64,000 nucleotides of DNA from Actinomycetes bacterium (lineage in GTDB: Bacteria; Actinomycetota; Acidimicrobiia; Acidimicrobiales; SZUA-35): the NCBI GenBank assembly GCA_024276425.1, contig JAJRXF010000180.1, positions 1-64,000 of the forward strand. The letters are read 5' to 3'. Positions 18,468 to 28,285 of this stretch are shown one piece after another; positions within the stretch are counted from its first letter, which is position 1; each line of letters begins with the position of its first letter. Under the pieces are notes generated by a model, which ran no database searches, was not told the origin of the DNA, and saw nothing but the letters and a program-made list of their open reading frames with translations. Made by a program: the position numbers and the translations under genes.

Positions 18468-20461
18468 GCCACAAACTCTTCCCCGGCTCGATTTTGTCCG
18501 CTGGATTGAGACCTTTTTGCGCCGCTTGGGTCTGGGTTGCCGACGGGGCAAAGTACCAACGCACCAAGTGGCGCCAAGTCCAAGGACAGCGCCTGCTCGC
18601 GGCCGTGGGCTCCGGGCTTTTTGGTCTCAACCCACCGCTCCCCATCAAGCAGTTGGCCTTGACTCTGGCTCGACCCGGAACCGCCAAAGTCGAGATCGTT
18701 CGAGTCAAGTAGGATCTGCCAACCTCCAGGCAGCGGCACACCAATTCGGTAGTCGGCTCGAGGAACCGGCGTCATGTTGAGCACACATAACACCGGCTTG
18801 GCTCCCGTCGAGATGTCCCCATGACGCAGCCAAGCCAAAACCGAGTTCTCCCCATCATCCATGATTACCCATTCAAAACCAGCAGAATCGTTGTCTAACT
18901 GATGAAGGGCTGGCGTGGAGCGGTAGAGGGAGTTGAGGGCACCAACAAAGGTTGCAATGCCGCTGTTGGCTGGCTCCGATGCCTCGCTCCAGGCCAACTC
19001 CTGGTCATGATCCCATTCGGCATCCATGGCAAACTCTTGCCCCATGAACAGGAGTTTCTTACCCGGACTCAGCCACTGATTGGCATAAAGAAGACGGATA
19101 TTGGCCAGCCGTTGCCATTGGTCGCCGGGCAACTTGGCCACAATTGACCCCTTGCCATGAACGACCTCGTCGTGGGAGAGCGGCAGCACATAGTGTTCGC
19201 TAAAGGCGTAGAGCGAACGGAACGTGATCTCGTCGTGGTGATAGCGACGATGGGCACTGTCGCGACTGAAATAAGCCAACGTGTCATGCATCCAACCCAT
19301 GTCCCACTTGTAATGAAAGCCAAGCCCACCTTCGCTCGTCGGTCTGGTGACGCCAGGGAAAGCGGTTGACTCCTCGGCGATGGTGATCACATCGTGGTGA
19401 TTCTTTCCGATCGTGGCGTTGAGTTGTTGTAGAAACTCGATGGCCTCAAGGTTCTCCCGACCCCCATACATGTTGGGAACCCACTCCCCTTCCTCACGGG
19501 AGTAGTCGCGGTACAACATCGAGGCCACTGCATCAACCCGTATCCCATCAATGTGATATTGCTCGATCCATGACATTGCACTAGAGACCAGAAACGACCG
19601 AACCTCATGTCGCCCATAGTTGAAGATATGGCTCTTCCAATCAGGGTGCCAGCCCTCCTTTGGGTCTCCGTGCTCGTAGAGGTGGGTGCCATCGAAGTTG
19701 CCCAAAGCGAAGTCGTCAGAGGGAAAGTGAGAGGGCACCCAATCGAGAACGATGCCGATCCCCCGCTGGTGGAGCCGGTCAACAAAGGCCATGAACTCGG
19801 TTGGAAGCCCATGACGGGCAGTCGGGGCAAAGTAGGACGTTGTCTGGTATCCCCACGATCCGTAGAAGGGGTATTCCATGATCGGCAACAACTCGACATG
19901 GGTAAAGCCGTGTTCGTCAAGATAGTCACAGAGCGGATCGGCCAGGCCTATCCAGCGATAACTCTCGTGGGCCCCGACATGGCGCCACGAACCAACATGC
20001 ATTTCATAGATGGAGATGGCTTTGTCGTGACGCTGAACCTGAGCCCGCTCCGCCAGCCACTTTTGGTCATGCCATTCATAGCTCAGATCGGTCACAACCG
20101 ACGCAGTAGCCGGGGGGAGCTCGGTAGCAAAAGCCAGCGGGTCAGATCTCTCTACTTCATCACCGCCTTTGGTCAGAATGCGGAACTTATAGCGATCACC
20201 AATTCCGGCCTGTGACACGACCCCGGACCAAATCCCCGAGTCACCCTGAGGGCTCAACGCTGAGGAGGCCTCCGCACTCCAGCCGTTAAAGTCTCCAACG
20301 ACCCAGACGCTGATTGCAGACGGAGCCCAGACCGAGAATCGACGGCCGGGGTTCGCCCAACCATCGAGTGGTTGGGCGCCCAGAACCCGATGCAGCCCGG
20401 CGTGAGCTCCTTCGCCAAATAGCCATCGGTCCTCATCGGAGATCAACTCACAATCCTGCAT
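18464..20461 (-). CDS. glgB: 1,4-alpha-glucan branching enzyme
   Basis: 665 aa from ATG 20461 (an in-frame TTG at 20524 would overlap the divergent dus start, so it was rejected). Makes alpha-1,6 branches in glycogen. N-terminal CBM48-like domain (FSVWAPSAISVWVVGDFNGW), then a GH13 barrel: DGIRVDAVASMLY with the nucleophile Asp at about 310, the acid/base Glu in TIAEES at about 363, and LSHDEVVHGKGS. Its stop overlaps the start of nuoA, so it appears to head the 11-subunit nuo operon, an unexpected pairing. No glgA, glgC or glgP nearby. The 42-bp gap to dus must hold both divergent promoters. Confidence 0.95.
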   Translation of the reverse strand: MQDCELISDEDRWLFGEGAHAGLHRVLGAQPLDGWANPGRRFSVWAPSAISVWVVGDFNGWSAEASSALSPQGDSGIWSGVVSQAGIGDRYKFRILTKGGDEVERSDPLAFATELPPATASVVTDLSYEWHDQKWLAERAQVQRHDKAISIYEMHVGSWRHVGAHESYRWIGLADPLCDYLDEHGFTHVELLPIMEYPFYGSWGYQTTSYFAPTARHGLPTEFMAFVDRLHQRGIGIVLDWVPSHFPSDDFALGNFDGTHLYEHGDPKEGWHPDWKSHIFNYGRHEVRSFLVSSAMSWIEQYHIDGIRVDAVASMLYRDYSREEGEWVPNMYGGRENLEAIEFLQQLNATIGKNHHDVITIAEESTAFPGVTRPTSEGGLGFHYKWDMGWMHDTLAYFSRDSAHRRYHHDEITFRSLYAFSEHYVLPLSHDEVVHGKGSIVAKLPGDQWQRLANIRLLYANQWLSPGKKLLFMGQEFAMDAEWDHDQELAWSEASEPANSGIATFVGALNSLYRSTPALHQLDNDSAGFEWVIMDDGENSVLAWLRHGDISTGAKPVLCVLNMTPVPRADYRIGVPLPGGWQILLDSNDLDFGGSGSSQSQGQLLDGERWVETKKPGAHGREQALSLDLAPLGALVLCPVGNPDPSGAKRSQSSGQNRAGEEFVA

Positions 20462-20503
20462 TGGGGCCAAGGCTACGTCAGTGATTCGTGGCAAACTCCC
20501 TGG

Positions 20504-21640
20504 GTGCAAATTGGTTCGCTTCAACTCGCAACGCCGGTCATTCTGGCACCGATGGCTGGGGTGACCAATGCGCCGTTTCGGCGACTTTGCCGCCGGTTTG
20601 CCCAGCAGGGGCCTGCAACCCCGGGTGAGGCCAGTTTGTTCGTCAACGAGATGGTTTCAGCCCGAGCACTGGTCGAAGGGAACCACAAGACCGACCGGTT
20701 GGCCAGCTTCGATCCGGATGAATCACCACGAAGCCTCCAGCTCGCAGGAGTCGAGCCGAAATACGTGGGGGAGGCCGTAAGCCGGCTGGTGTCTGAAGGC
20801 CGGATCGACCATCTGGATCTCAACTTCGGCTGTCCCGTTCGTAAAGTCACAAAGAACGGGGGCGGAGGCGCTCTTCCCTACAAACGAAAGCTGTTTGCCG
20901 CCATCATCCACGCTGCCGTTAGCAATGCTGGCCAGATTCCCGTCACCGTCAAGATGCGGGTTGGAATTGATGATGCTCACCCGACCTACCTTGAGGCTGG
21001 CCGGATAGCGGCGGACCTGGGAGTTTGCGCGTTGGCCTTGCACGGGCGGACTGTGGCCCAGCTTTATAGCGGACAGGCCGACTGGACGACGATTGGACGG
21101 CTTAAGGAAGCAGTGCCGGAGATTCCGGTCCTCGGCAATGGTGATATTTGGGAGGCTGGGGACGCGTTAGCAATGATGAATGAAACCGGTTGTGACGGGG
21201 TCGTGATTGGTCGAGGTTGTCTTGGGCGACCGTGGCTCTTTGCCGAGCTTGCAGCCGCCCTTGCGGGCCAGCCGGTCCCCGAACCACCAACAGTGTCCGA
21301 GATCGTTCCCGTCATGACCGAGCATGCTGCCTCCCTCCAGGAGTGGTTTGGAACCGACCGCGGAATTCGAGAATTCCGAAAGCACACCGGCTGGTACCTA
21401 AAGGGGTACCCCGTCGGGGGAAAGACTCGGGGCCTGCTCGCGAACGTTGCCAGCATGGACGAACTCGAATGGATCCTCGGAAAGATCGCCGATGCGCCAC
21501 TTCCACCAGAGAACCGTCGTGTCGCTCGCGGTCACACTCGCGGACCTCAAAACGTTTCCCTCCCCCAAGGGTGGTTGGACGACCCCGACGACGACGCGCT
21601 GGCTAGTCCCGAGGGAGATTCTGCCGCATCTGGGGGCTAG
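20504..21640 (+). CDS. dus: tRNA-dihydrouridine synthase (Dus family)
   Basis: 378 aa; GTG start (VQIGSLQLATPVILAPMAGVT..) fits the family N-terminus. FMN-dependent NADPH reduction of uridine in tRNA D-loops. PVILAPMAGVTNAPFRR is the N-terminal FMN-binding motif; LDLNFGCPVRKVTK carries the catalytic Cys110; VKMRVGID and ALHGRTVAQLYSG follow; IGRGCLGRPWLF binds FMN phosphate. The C-terminal 30 residues are an Arg/Asp-rich tail. The only plus-strand gene between the two complex I operons, and its stop overlaps the nuoN stop tail-to-tail. Confidence 0.95.
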   Translation: MQIGSLQLATPVILAPMAGVTNAPFRRLCRRFAQQGPATPGEASLFVNEMVSARALVEGNHKTDRLASFDPDESPRSLQLAGVEPKYVGEAVSRLVSEGRIDHLDLNFGCPVRKVTKNGGGGALPYKRKLFAAIIHAAVSNAGQIPVTVKMRVGIDDAHPTYLEAGRIAADLGVCALALHGRTVAQLYSGQADWTTIGRLKEAVPEIPVLGNGDIWEAGDALAMMNETGCDGVVIGRGCLGRPWLFAELAAALAGQPVPEPPTVSEIVPVMTEHAASLQEWFGTDRGIREFRKHTGWYLKGYPVGGKTRGLLANVASMDELEWILGKIADAPLPPENRRVARGHTRGPQNVSLPQGWLDDPDDDALASPEGDSAASGG

Positions 21641-23259
21641 CGAACAAGGGCAAGAGCGGCTTCGGCCAGGGCACCAGAACCAATATCAGGGAAGATCCCA
21701 AGAACCAGAGTTACAACCGCAGCGAGAAGCACAACCGCCAACGTTGCCGGTGGAACCTCCAACGCCCGCACCTCCACTAGGGCCAACGTCTCATCCGCAG
21801 AGTCAGCCATTTCAGTGCTAGGCGACTCCTGAACATCGAGGAACATAGCAACGACGACCCTCAAGTACAGGTATGCCCCAACCGCGGCTCCAAGCATGGC
21901 CACGCCAGCCAGGATGTAGGCCTCGGTCCGCTCAACCTGAGCCGCCGCAGCAATGACCCGAAACTTGGCAAAAAACCCGGCCGTGAAGGGGGCACCAACT
22001 TGTCCAAAAAGCAAAACCGTGAATGCCATCGCAAGAAGTGGCTCCCGTTTGGCCAATCCTCGGTACGCCTCAATGCTGTGGTTTCCGTCTCCCTTCTTAC
22101 CCACGATAGAAATCACTGCGAAGGTACCAATGGACATGAAGGTGTAAGCCAAGAGATAAAAAAGAACCGCTCTTTTCCCTGTGTCGCCGATGGCGACTGG
22201 GCTGGCTGCGGCATACAGCCCCACCAACATGAACCCGGCGTGAGCAATCGAAGAAAAGGCCATCGTACGCTTGATGTTGGTCTGGACAATGGCCAAGAAA
22301 GAACCAAACAGAATCGTGAAACCGGCCATAAACAAGACCAGGACTCGCCAATCCGAAGCGAAGGTGCCACCGAATCCCACCAGGAAAACCCGCATCATTC
22401 CACCGAAGGCCGCTACCTTGACCGCCGAGGTCATGAAGCCGACGATCGGGGTCGGTGATCCCTGGTAGACATCCGGAGTCCAGATGTGAAGAGGGAAGGC
22501 GGAGACCTTAAAGCCAAAGCCAATCAACATCAGAGCGATACCGACCATGACCAGAGAAGAATCGACCGCCGGAGATAACCCGGCCGCATTCCTTCCCGTC
22601 ATTGAGCCCGCGACTCCGGTCAGGGTGGTCGAACCAGTGGCCCCATAGACCATGGCAATGCCGTACAAGAAAATGGCTGACGACAAGGCCCCAAGAATGA
22701 AGTATTTGAACCCTGCTTCCTGAGATTCGGAGCGACGTAGATGAAGGGCAGCCAGAACATACACAGCGATCGACAAAATCTCCAGGCCAAGGAAGGTAAC
22801 AATGAGATCCTCGGCCGAAGCCAGAATGACTCCGCCACTAGCCGATATCAGGAGCAGGGCGTACCACTCGGGAGACTCAAACCCCTCCCGTTCCAGATAG
22901 CCATCCAGCATGACCGCCACCAATATCACGGCCACAGATATCAAGCCGCTTACCCAAAGGGTGAAATGGTCAACCACCAAGGCCGAACTAACCAGGTCAA
23001 CTGCAGGCCGACCCCCCTGCCCCGCGACAGGGTCGACAAGACCATCAAGCCGGGCTGCAATGAAGGGAAGAAAAGCCAGGGCTAGAACGCCAGTAGCTAC
23101 GGTAAACAGGGCTGAGATGTGACGCCCTCGCATGACCGGGGCAACCGAGGTCAGAGTGATCAACAGGACGCCGCCTAGGGCGAGGATAAGAATGGGTGCC
23201 AGATAGAACCATTGGATTTCTGGAGTCGATACTGGCACTTGGGCGAAGAGCGACATCAT
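21637..23259 (-). CDS. nuoN: NADH-quinone oxidoreductase subunit N (14-subunit complex)
   Basis: 540 aa antiporter-like subunit, about 14 helices. Helix-5 Glu in FLGLEILSIAVYVLAALH and Lys region in FGFKVSAFPLHIWTPDVYQG. Starts at the ATGATG overlapping the nuoM stop. Last gene of the 14-gene operon; the stop codon shares bases with the convergent dus stop, leaving no room for a separate terminator between them. C-terminal segment has an extra acidic loop (TEMADSADETLALVE). Confidence 0.95.
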   Translation of the reverse strand: MMSLFAQVPVSTPEIQWFYLAPILILALGGVLLITLTSVAPVMRGRHISALFTVATGVLALAFLPFIAARLDGLVDPVAGQGGRPAVDLVSSALVVDHFTLWVSGLISVAVILVAVMLDGYLEREGFESPEWYALLLISASGGVILASAEDLIVTFLGLEILSIAVYVLAALHLRRSESQEAGFKYFILGALSSAIFLYGIAMVYGATGSTTLTGVAGSMTGRNAAGLSPAVDSSLVMVGIALMLIGFGFKVSAFPLHIWTPDVYQGSPTPIVGFMTSAVKVAAFGGMMRVFLVGFGGTFASDWRVLVLFMAGFTILFGSFLAIVQTNIKRTMAFSSIAHAGFMLVGLYAAASPVAIGDTGKRAVLFYLLAYTFMSIGTFAVISIVGKKGDGNHSIEAYRGLAKREPLLAMAFTVLLFGQVGAPFTAGFFAKFRVIAAAAQVERTEAYILAGVAMLGAAVGAYLYLRVVVAMFLDVQESPSTEMADSADETLALVEVRALEVPPATLAVVLLAAVVTLVLGIFPDIGSGALAEAALALVR

Positions 23260-24959
23260 TTGGTTGTCTCGCCTTCTGCCAGGGAAGCCTCACGGCCCTC
23301 TTCATCGACTGAATCTTCCACTTCGCCCTCCTCCCTGGCGGCCTTTTTCTCGGCCTCCTCCAAGGCTTCGGTGAGGGTGACTGCATCGCTGGGTCGCTCG
23401 GGTACTTGCACAGGCCCTGGCTCGATGAAACCGTCAACATTGGCCTCGACGTGGGCTACCAGTCGTTCGATCGACGGCTCGATTCGTTCCAACATTGGTT
23501 TTGGGTATACCCCCATGAATACGATCAGAACGAGTAGTGGGAGCAGAACAAGTCCCTCAGAGGCCTTCAGTTCCGGCATATCGATATTGTCGCCAGTTGG
23601 GGTGCCATGGAAGACCCGCTGATAGGCCCAAAGAAGGTACAGGGCAGCAAGAATGACTCCAAGCACAGCAAAAACGGTCCACCAGCGTGCCGCCTGGAAG
23701 CCACCGAGCAAAATCAGGAACTCACCGGTGAAACCATTGAGGCCAGGCAAGCCAATACTCGACAGCATCACCAGGGTGAACGCCGCGGCAAAGATGGGCG
23801 CAGGCTTCTGAAGACCACCAAGTTCCGCAATTTGTCGAGTGTGTCGTCGCTCATAGACCCAGCCCACCATGATGAACAACGCGCCGGTCGAAACGCCGTG
23901 CGCCACCATCTGGAATACCGATCCAGTAAGTCCCTGGGTGTTGAGCGTGAAGATGCCAAGAACAATAAATCCGAGGTGAGCAACCGAAGAATAGGCAACG
24001 AGGCGCTTGAGATCTTTCTGCATGGTTGCCACCACGGCGGCATACAGAATGCCGACCACTCCGAGGGTCAAGAAGATCCAAGCAAGGTCATAGGCCGCTT
24101 GGGGGAAAAGATAGACGCCGAAACGGATATAGCCATAGGTGCCCAACTTCAGCATGACACCAGCCAGGATGACCGAACCAGCAGTTGGTGCCTCGGTGTG
24201 AGCATCTGGCAACCAGGTGTGGAGGGGAAAGATGGGGACCTTCACCGCAAAGGCTAAGGCGAAAGTTAAGAAAATTAGCCGTTGAGCGGTTGTCCCCAGG
24301 GCCTGGGCCTCAGCCAATTGGGTGACGTCAAAGGTGAGCGCATTGCCAGTTCGTGAGGCCGTTAGGAAGGCAAGGCTGACAATGCCAACCAGCATCAGAG
24401 CCGAACCCGCCATGGTGTAGATAAAGAACTTGAGGGCAGCATAAATTCGGCGACCGTGACCCCAGCCCCCAATCAAGAAATACATGGGGATCAGGACAAC
24501 CTCGAAGAAGACAAAGAACAACAAAAGATCCAGAGCCATAAAGACACCCATAGATCCGGCCATGAGGACCATGATCCACGCGTGGTATGCCTTGGAGTCG
24601 TGTTGGGGTACCGCGGCAAGAATGGCTATCGGAAAAAGGATCCCGGTGAGAACAATCATGAACAACGAAATGCCGTCGACGGCAAAATGCCAGTTCAGGC
24701 CCATGCTTGTGAGCCAGGGCTCATTCACGACGAACTGGAAGCCAGCCTCAGTCTTGTCGAATGCAGCCATCATCCAGACGGCCATCGCTCCGGTAATAGT
24801 CGAACCGGCAAGGGCAACCAGTCGGACCTCGGACTGGCGATGAGATGGAACGAGCAGGATTGCCACCGCGCTAAGCAATGGCGTGATAATGAGAGCGGGC
24901 AGAATGGGAAAAGCCGTTTGTGCGGCCAGAACCGAACTTTGGGCTAGAGCAGGGATCAT
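23256..24959 (-). CDS. nuoM: NADH-quinone oxidoreductase subunit M (14-subunit complex)
   Basis: 567 aa from the ATG at 24959, which overlaps the nuoL TGA by one base; a slightly longer reading lies within nuoL. Helix-5 Glu in FFVFFEVVLIPMYFLIGG, Lys region in FAVKVPIFPLHTWLPDAH. Longer than usual by a highly charged C-terminal tail of about 55 residues (Glu/Lys-rich, EEAEKKAAREEGEVED) that likely sits in the cytoplasm. Confidence 0.95.
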   Translation of the reverse strand: MIPALAQSSVLAAQTAFPILPALIITPLLSAVAILLVPSHRQSEVRLVALAGSTITGAMAVWMMAAFDKTEAGFQFVVNEPWLTSMGLNWHFAVDGISLFMIVLTGILFPIAILAAVPQHDSKAYHAWIMVLMAGSMGVFMALDLLLFFVFFEVVLIPMYFLIGGWGHGRRIYAALKFFIYTMAGSALMLVGIVSLAFLTASRTGNALTFDVTQLAEAQALGTTAQRLIFLTFALAFAVKVPIFPLHTWLPDAHTEAPTAGSVILAGVMLKLGTYGYIRFGVYLFPQAAYDLAWIFLTLGVVGILYAAVVATMQKDLKRLVAYSSVAHLGFIVLGIFTLNTQGLTGSVFQMVAHGVSTGALFIMVGWVYERRHTRQIAELGGLQKPAPIFAAAFTLVMLSSIGLPGLNGFTGEFLILLGGFQAARWWTVFAVLGVILAALYLLWAYQRVFHGTPTGDNIDMPELKASEGLVLLPLLVLIVFMGVYPKPMLERIEPSIERLVAHVEANVDGFIEPGPVQVPERPSDAVTLTEALEEAEKKAAREEGEVEDSVDEEGREASLAEGETTK

Positions 24960-27319
24960 CAGGCGAACAACCTCACTACGAACCAAAGTCCAATCAAACC
25001 AGCCGAACCGCTAATAAAAAGGGCGTACTGCCGAACAAGACCGGATTGAGAAGTCTTCAACTCCTTGCCGGTGAATTGGGCGAGACTCGCCGCACCATTG
25101 ACCGCTCCATCAATGAAGGTCTTATCGAACCAGGCCATCCAATCAAAGAGGGTCCTGCCCGGGCCACCCATGAACCGAGCCAGGATGGCGTCCCATGTCA
25201 CGGCCAAAGCAAAGTTCTTGCTTTCTATTTGTTCCGTGTTGCCTTGGCCATGTAGGTACACCCTGAACGCTACAAAAATGGCCGCCAGTCGACCAAGAAC
25301 AGCGACTACAGCCAGGAGCCACTTGGTTGAGGTTGCCGACGTCACGTGCGCCTCGTTCACAAACAGAGAAGGCTCAAGCCAGTTCCCAAGAAACTGGAGC
25401 CGTTTGGCAAAGGGCAAGTTGATAGCTCCGCCGAGAGCCGCAAGCACGGCAAGTACGACCAGAGGCAGCGTCATAGTCCAGGGAGATTCGTGAGGTGTGT
25501 ATTCCTTGCGTTCGTGGTAGGACTCCGGCAACTTGTCAACAAAGGCCTCAACTTCGGGCGCCTCGGTCAGAGCGGTCACCACTGGGGACACGGTTGGCGC
25601 TTCGGTCCTTCGACTGGCGGCGCGCTTCGCCTCAAGTTGGGCCGCTACAACCAACCCCTCGGCCTGGTCAACCGCATCGTCAAGCTCAGAAACCTTGCTG
25701 GTCGCTTTGGCCAGGGCAGCCTCGGCCTTGGGGACCGACTTGTTTGCCTTCTCAACCGCCTTAACCAGCTTGTCATACCCCTCTAGGCCCTCCGAACTCT
25801 CTGCCAGGGCATTGGTGGCCTCAGCAAGACTGTTTTGAGCCTTGGTTAAAGCCTCCGTTCTCTTTGCGACATCGGAACGGGCCTTGTCCAATGCGGTTGA
25901 GGTCTCATCGACCGTCTCTGCCGCCACGAGGTGTGCCGCCTGAGCCTCCTCGGCAAACTGGTCATAGGCGAAAGCGATCTCTTCGTTGGTGACATCCCAA
26001 TAGCGAGTACGGCCGAAGAACGTGAGAATGACCTGCCTGGTCATGTAAAAGGCGGTCAAGATGGCGGTAACAAACCCGACGATCCACAAGGCCGGATTCT
26101 CATTCCAGGCCGACAGAAGGATCTCATCCTTGCTCCAGAAGCCCGAGAACGGCGGAACTCCGGCAATCGCCAACCACCCAACGATGAACGTTCCAGCGGT
26201 GATGGGCATGAATCGGGCCAGGCCGCCCATGCGCCTCATGTCTTGTTCGCCGTCTACACCATGGATTACTGAGCCCGATCCCAAGAACAACAACGCCTTG
26301 AAGAAGGCGTGTGTGATCATATGAAAGATTGCCGGGATGTATGCCCCGACTCCGACGGCCAGGAAGAGGTATCCAAGCTGGGAGACCGTCGAATAGGCCA
26401 AAACCTTCTTGATGTCGGTCTGACTAATGGCAGCCAGGGCGGCAACGAAAGCAGTAATGGCACCGACCCAGGCAATCATGCTTGTGGCCCATGGATCAGC
26501 CTGGGCAAGTACCGGGTTTAGACGCGTAAGCAAGTAGACCCCTGATGTCACCATCGTGGCGGCATGGATCAGGGCCGAGACGGGCGTTGGTCCCGCCATT
26601 GCATCGGGCAGCCACACAAAGAGTGGAATCTGAGCCGACTTTCCCGCTGCGGCAAGCAGAAACAAAAGCACAATGGCTGTCGCCGCACCAGCCGTAATTG
26701 GAGAGGTGAGGACATCGACATAGCGAATCGAGCCAATCTGGTTGAACACCAAGAAGGTTCCAAGCATGAACCCGAAGTCACCAACTCGATTGGTAACGAA
26801 GGCCTTCTTTCCCGCCGAGGCGTTGGCGTCAGAGTCGAACCAGAAGGAGATGAGAAGATAGGAGCAGGCCCCTACTCCCTCCCAACCTAGGAACGTAATC
26901 AACAAGTTGTCACCCAGGACAAGCATCAGCATGGAGGCAGCAAACAAGTTGAGATACAGGAAGAACTTGGAGAAGTTGGCGTCACCGTGCATGTATCCGA
27001 TGGAGTACAGATGGATGAGGAATCCAACGCCGGTGACGAAGAGACTCATCGTTATCGACAAGGGATCGACAAGAAATCCAAGGTCGACGCTGAAGGACCC
27101 GACAGGGATCCACGTAAAGATCTTTTGGATATAGAACCGCTCGGCTGGAGCCTTATTCAGAAGCCCGATCAGTACGACGACGGTGGAGAGGAAACTCCCC
27201 CCGATTGCTCCGGTAGCCAGCCAACCAGCGAGCGGCTCACCCAGGCGACGGCCAAGCAACAACAGGGTCAAGAATCCGGCAAGGGGGAGGGCGGGAATAA
27301 GCCATGCGGCCTCAAGCAT
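24959..27319 (-). CDS. nuoL: NADH-quinone oxidoreductase subunit L with coiled-coil insertion (14-subunit complex)
   Basis: 786 aa, about 150 residues above the usual size. Conserved core: LGWEGVGACSYLL (Glu147), AAAGKSAQIPLFVWLPDAM (Lys227), TVSQLGYLFLAVG. Between helix ending ILTFFGRTRYWD (to about 442) and HESPWTMTLPL (610) sits an Ala/Glu/Lys-rich segment, about 446-606, with long heptad-like helices (for example DKARSDVAKRTEALTKAQNS). It has no counterpart in the second NuoL or in the well-studied bacterial proteins. The C-terminal lateral helix is present. Confidence 0.94.
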   Translation of the reverse strand: MLEAAWLIPALPLAGFLTLLLLGRRLGEPLAGWLATGAIGGSFLSTVVVLIGLLNKAPAERFYIQKIFTWIPVGSFSVDLGFLVDPLSITMSLFVTGVGFLIHLYSIGYMHGDANFSKFFLYLNLFAASMLMLVLGDNLLITFLGWEGVGACSYLLISFWFDSDANASAGKKAFVTNRVGDFGFMLGTFLVFNQIGSIRYVDVLTSPITAGAATAIVLLFLLAAAGKSAQIPLFVWLPDAMAGPTPVSALIHAATMVTSGVYLLTRLNPVLAQADPWATSMIAWVGAITAFVAALAAISQTDIKKVLAYSTVSQLGYLFLAVGVGAYIPAIFHMITHAFFKALLFLGSGSVIHGVDGEQDMRRMGGLARFMPITAGTFIVGWLAIAGVPPFSGFWSKDEILLSAWNENPALWIVGFVTAILTAFYMTRQVILTFFGRTRYWDVTNEEIAFAYDQFAEEAQAAHLVAAETVDETSTALDKARSDVAKRTEALTKAQNSLAEATNALAESSEGLEGYDKLVKAVEKANKSVPKAEAALAKATSKVSELDDAVDQAEGLVVAAQLEAKRAASRRTEAPTVSPVVTALTEAPEVEAFVDKLPESYHERKEYTPHESPWTMTLPLVVLAVLAALGGAINLPFAKRLQFLGNWLEPSLFVNEAHVTSATSTKWLLAVVAVLGRLAAIFVAFRVYLHGQGNTEQIESKNFALAVTWDAILARFMGGPGRTLFDWMAWFDKTFIDGAVNGAASLAQFTGKELKTSQSGLVRQYALFISGSAGLIGLWFVVRLFA

Positions 27320-27324
27320 TGGGG

Positions 27325-27630
27325 CTATCCCTTCATCTCGGCGAAATCATCAACCGTCGCCGTCGGGTTTCGACGGAGCAGGGCAACGACGATTGACAGT
27401 CCAACGACCACTTCGGCTGCGGCAACGACAAGCACAAAGAAAACCGCGGTCTGGCCAGCGAGATCTCGGAGCGATCGAGAGAAGGCCACGAAACTAATAT
27501 TGACCGCGTTCAGCATCAATTCGACGCACATGAACATGACCAAAGGGTTTCTCCGAACCAACAGACCAAAAGATCCAAGCGCAAAAAGAACCGCACTTAG
27601 TACGAGATACCAGGTAGTGGTTACCTCCAC
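27325..27630 (-). CDS. nuoK: NADH-quinone oxidoreductase subunit K (14-subunit complex)
   Basis: 101 aa, three helices. Conserved Glu residues in [12 protein letters not shown] and [17 protein letters not shown]. Preceded by a 76-bp gap after nuoJ, the only sizeable gap inside this operon, and followed by nuoL after 5 bases. Confidence 0.95.
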   Translation of the reverse strand: MEVTTTWYLVLSAVLFALGSFGLLVRRNPLVMFMCVELMLNAVNISFVAFSRSLRDLAGQTAVFFVLVVAAAEVVVGLSIVVALLRRNPTATVDDFAEMKG

Positions 27631-27706
27631 GACAATTCTCCTTGGTCAAAACCAGAACGAGGCGCTGGGAACCTACAGTTATCAGCCCTGTTCTTCGGGA
27701 AGCCAG

Positions 27707-28285
27707 TCATCGCACGCTTGTCCCTGGCTCGTCGACCACCAGATCTTCGCCTCCCCGGTTCTTGACCAGGACAACGGCTCCAACCGTGGCAATGGTCAAC
27801 AACAGACCTGTCGCTTCAAAGGCAAAGACGTTGCGGGTGAACAGATCATTGGCTAACTGGACCACATTGGGATCGGTGGTCAGTGGCACCATCTGGGAGG
27901 GCTTGCCCGTCAGAGCGACGGCCCCCCGGTTACCTCCTGGTCCGGAGAGAAATAGGCCAGCGAGGATGACGCCGAGCAGCAGAACCGAACCAATCAGGGC
28001 CGCAGCTCGCTGGCCGGGAATCGGTTCATCATCGAATCGTTCGATCTCCTCCACGCCAAGAAGCATGATCACAAAGAGGAATAGGACAACCACGGCTCCG
28101 CCATAAACCACGACCTGGACCAGAGCGAGGAAATGGACCTCCTGAAGGATGAAAAGCACCGCCACCCCGAAAAAGCTAGCGATGAGCGACAGTGCCGCAT
28201 GCACCGGGTTCTGATTGAAGATCACCCCGACCGCACCACCAAGGATGATGATGGCCGAGACAATGAAGACAATGGCATCAACCAT
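27707..28285 (-). CDS. nuoJ: NADH-quinone oxidoreductase subunit J (14-subunit complex)
   Basis: 192 aa, five-helix membrane subunit. VHAALSLIASFFGVAVLF and LVQVVVYGGAVVVLFLFVIM match the conserved helices 2-3. Start overlaps the nuoI stop by one base. The gap of 76 bp downstream contains no recognisable element. Confidence 0.95.
   Translation of the reverse strand: MVDAIVFIVSAIIILGGAVGVIFNQNPVHAALSLIASFFGVAVLFILQEVHFLALVQVVVYGGAVVVLFLFVIMLLGVEEIERFDDEPIPGQRAAALIGSVLLLGVILAGLFLSGPGGNRGAVALTGKPSQMVPLTTDPNVVQLANDLFTRNVFAFEATGLLLTIATVGAVVLVKNRGGEDLVVDEPGTSVR

Noticed and set aside
20462-20524. Upstream TTG start for glgB
   Set aside because: It would overlap the dus start on the other strand and adds 21 residues not expected before the family's N-terminus.
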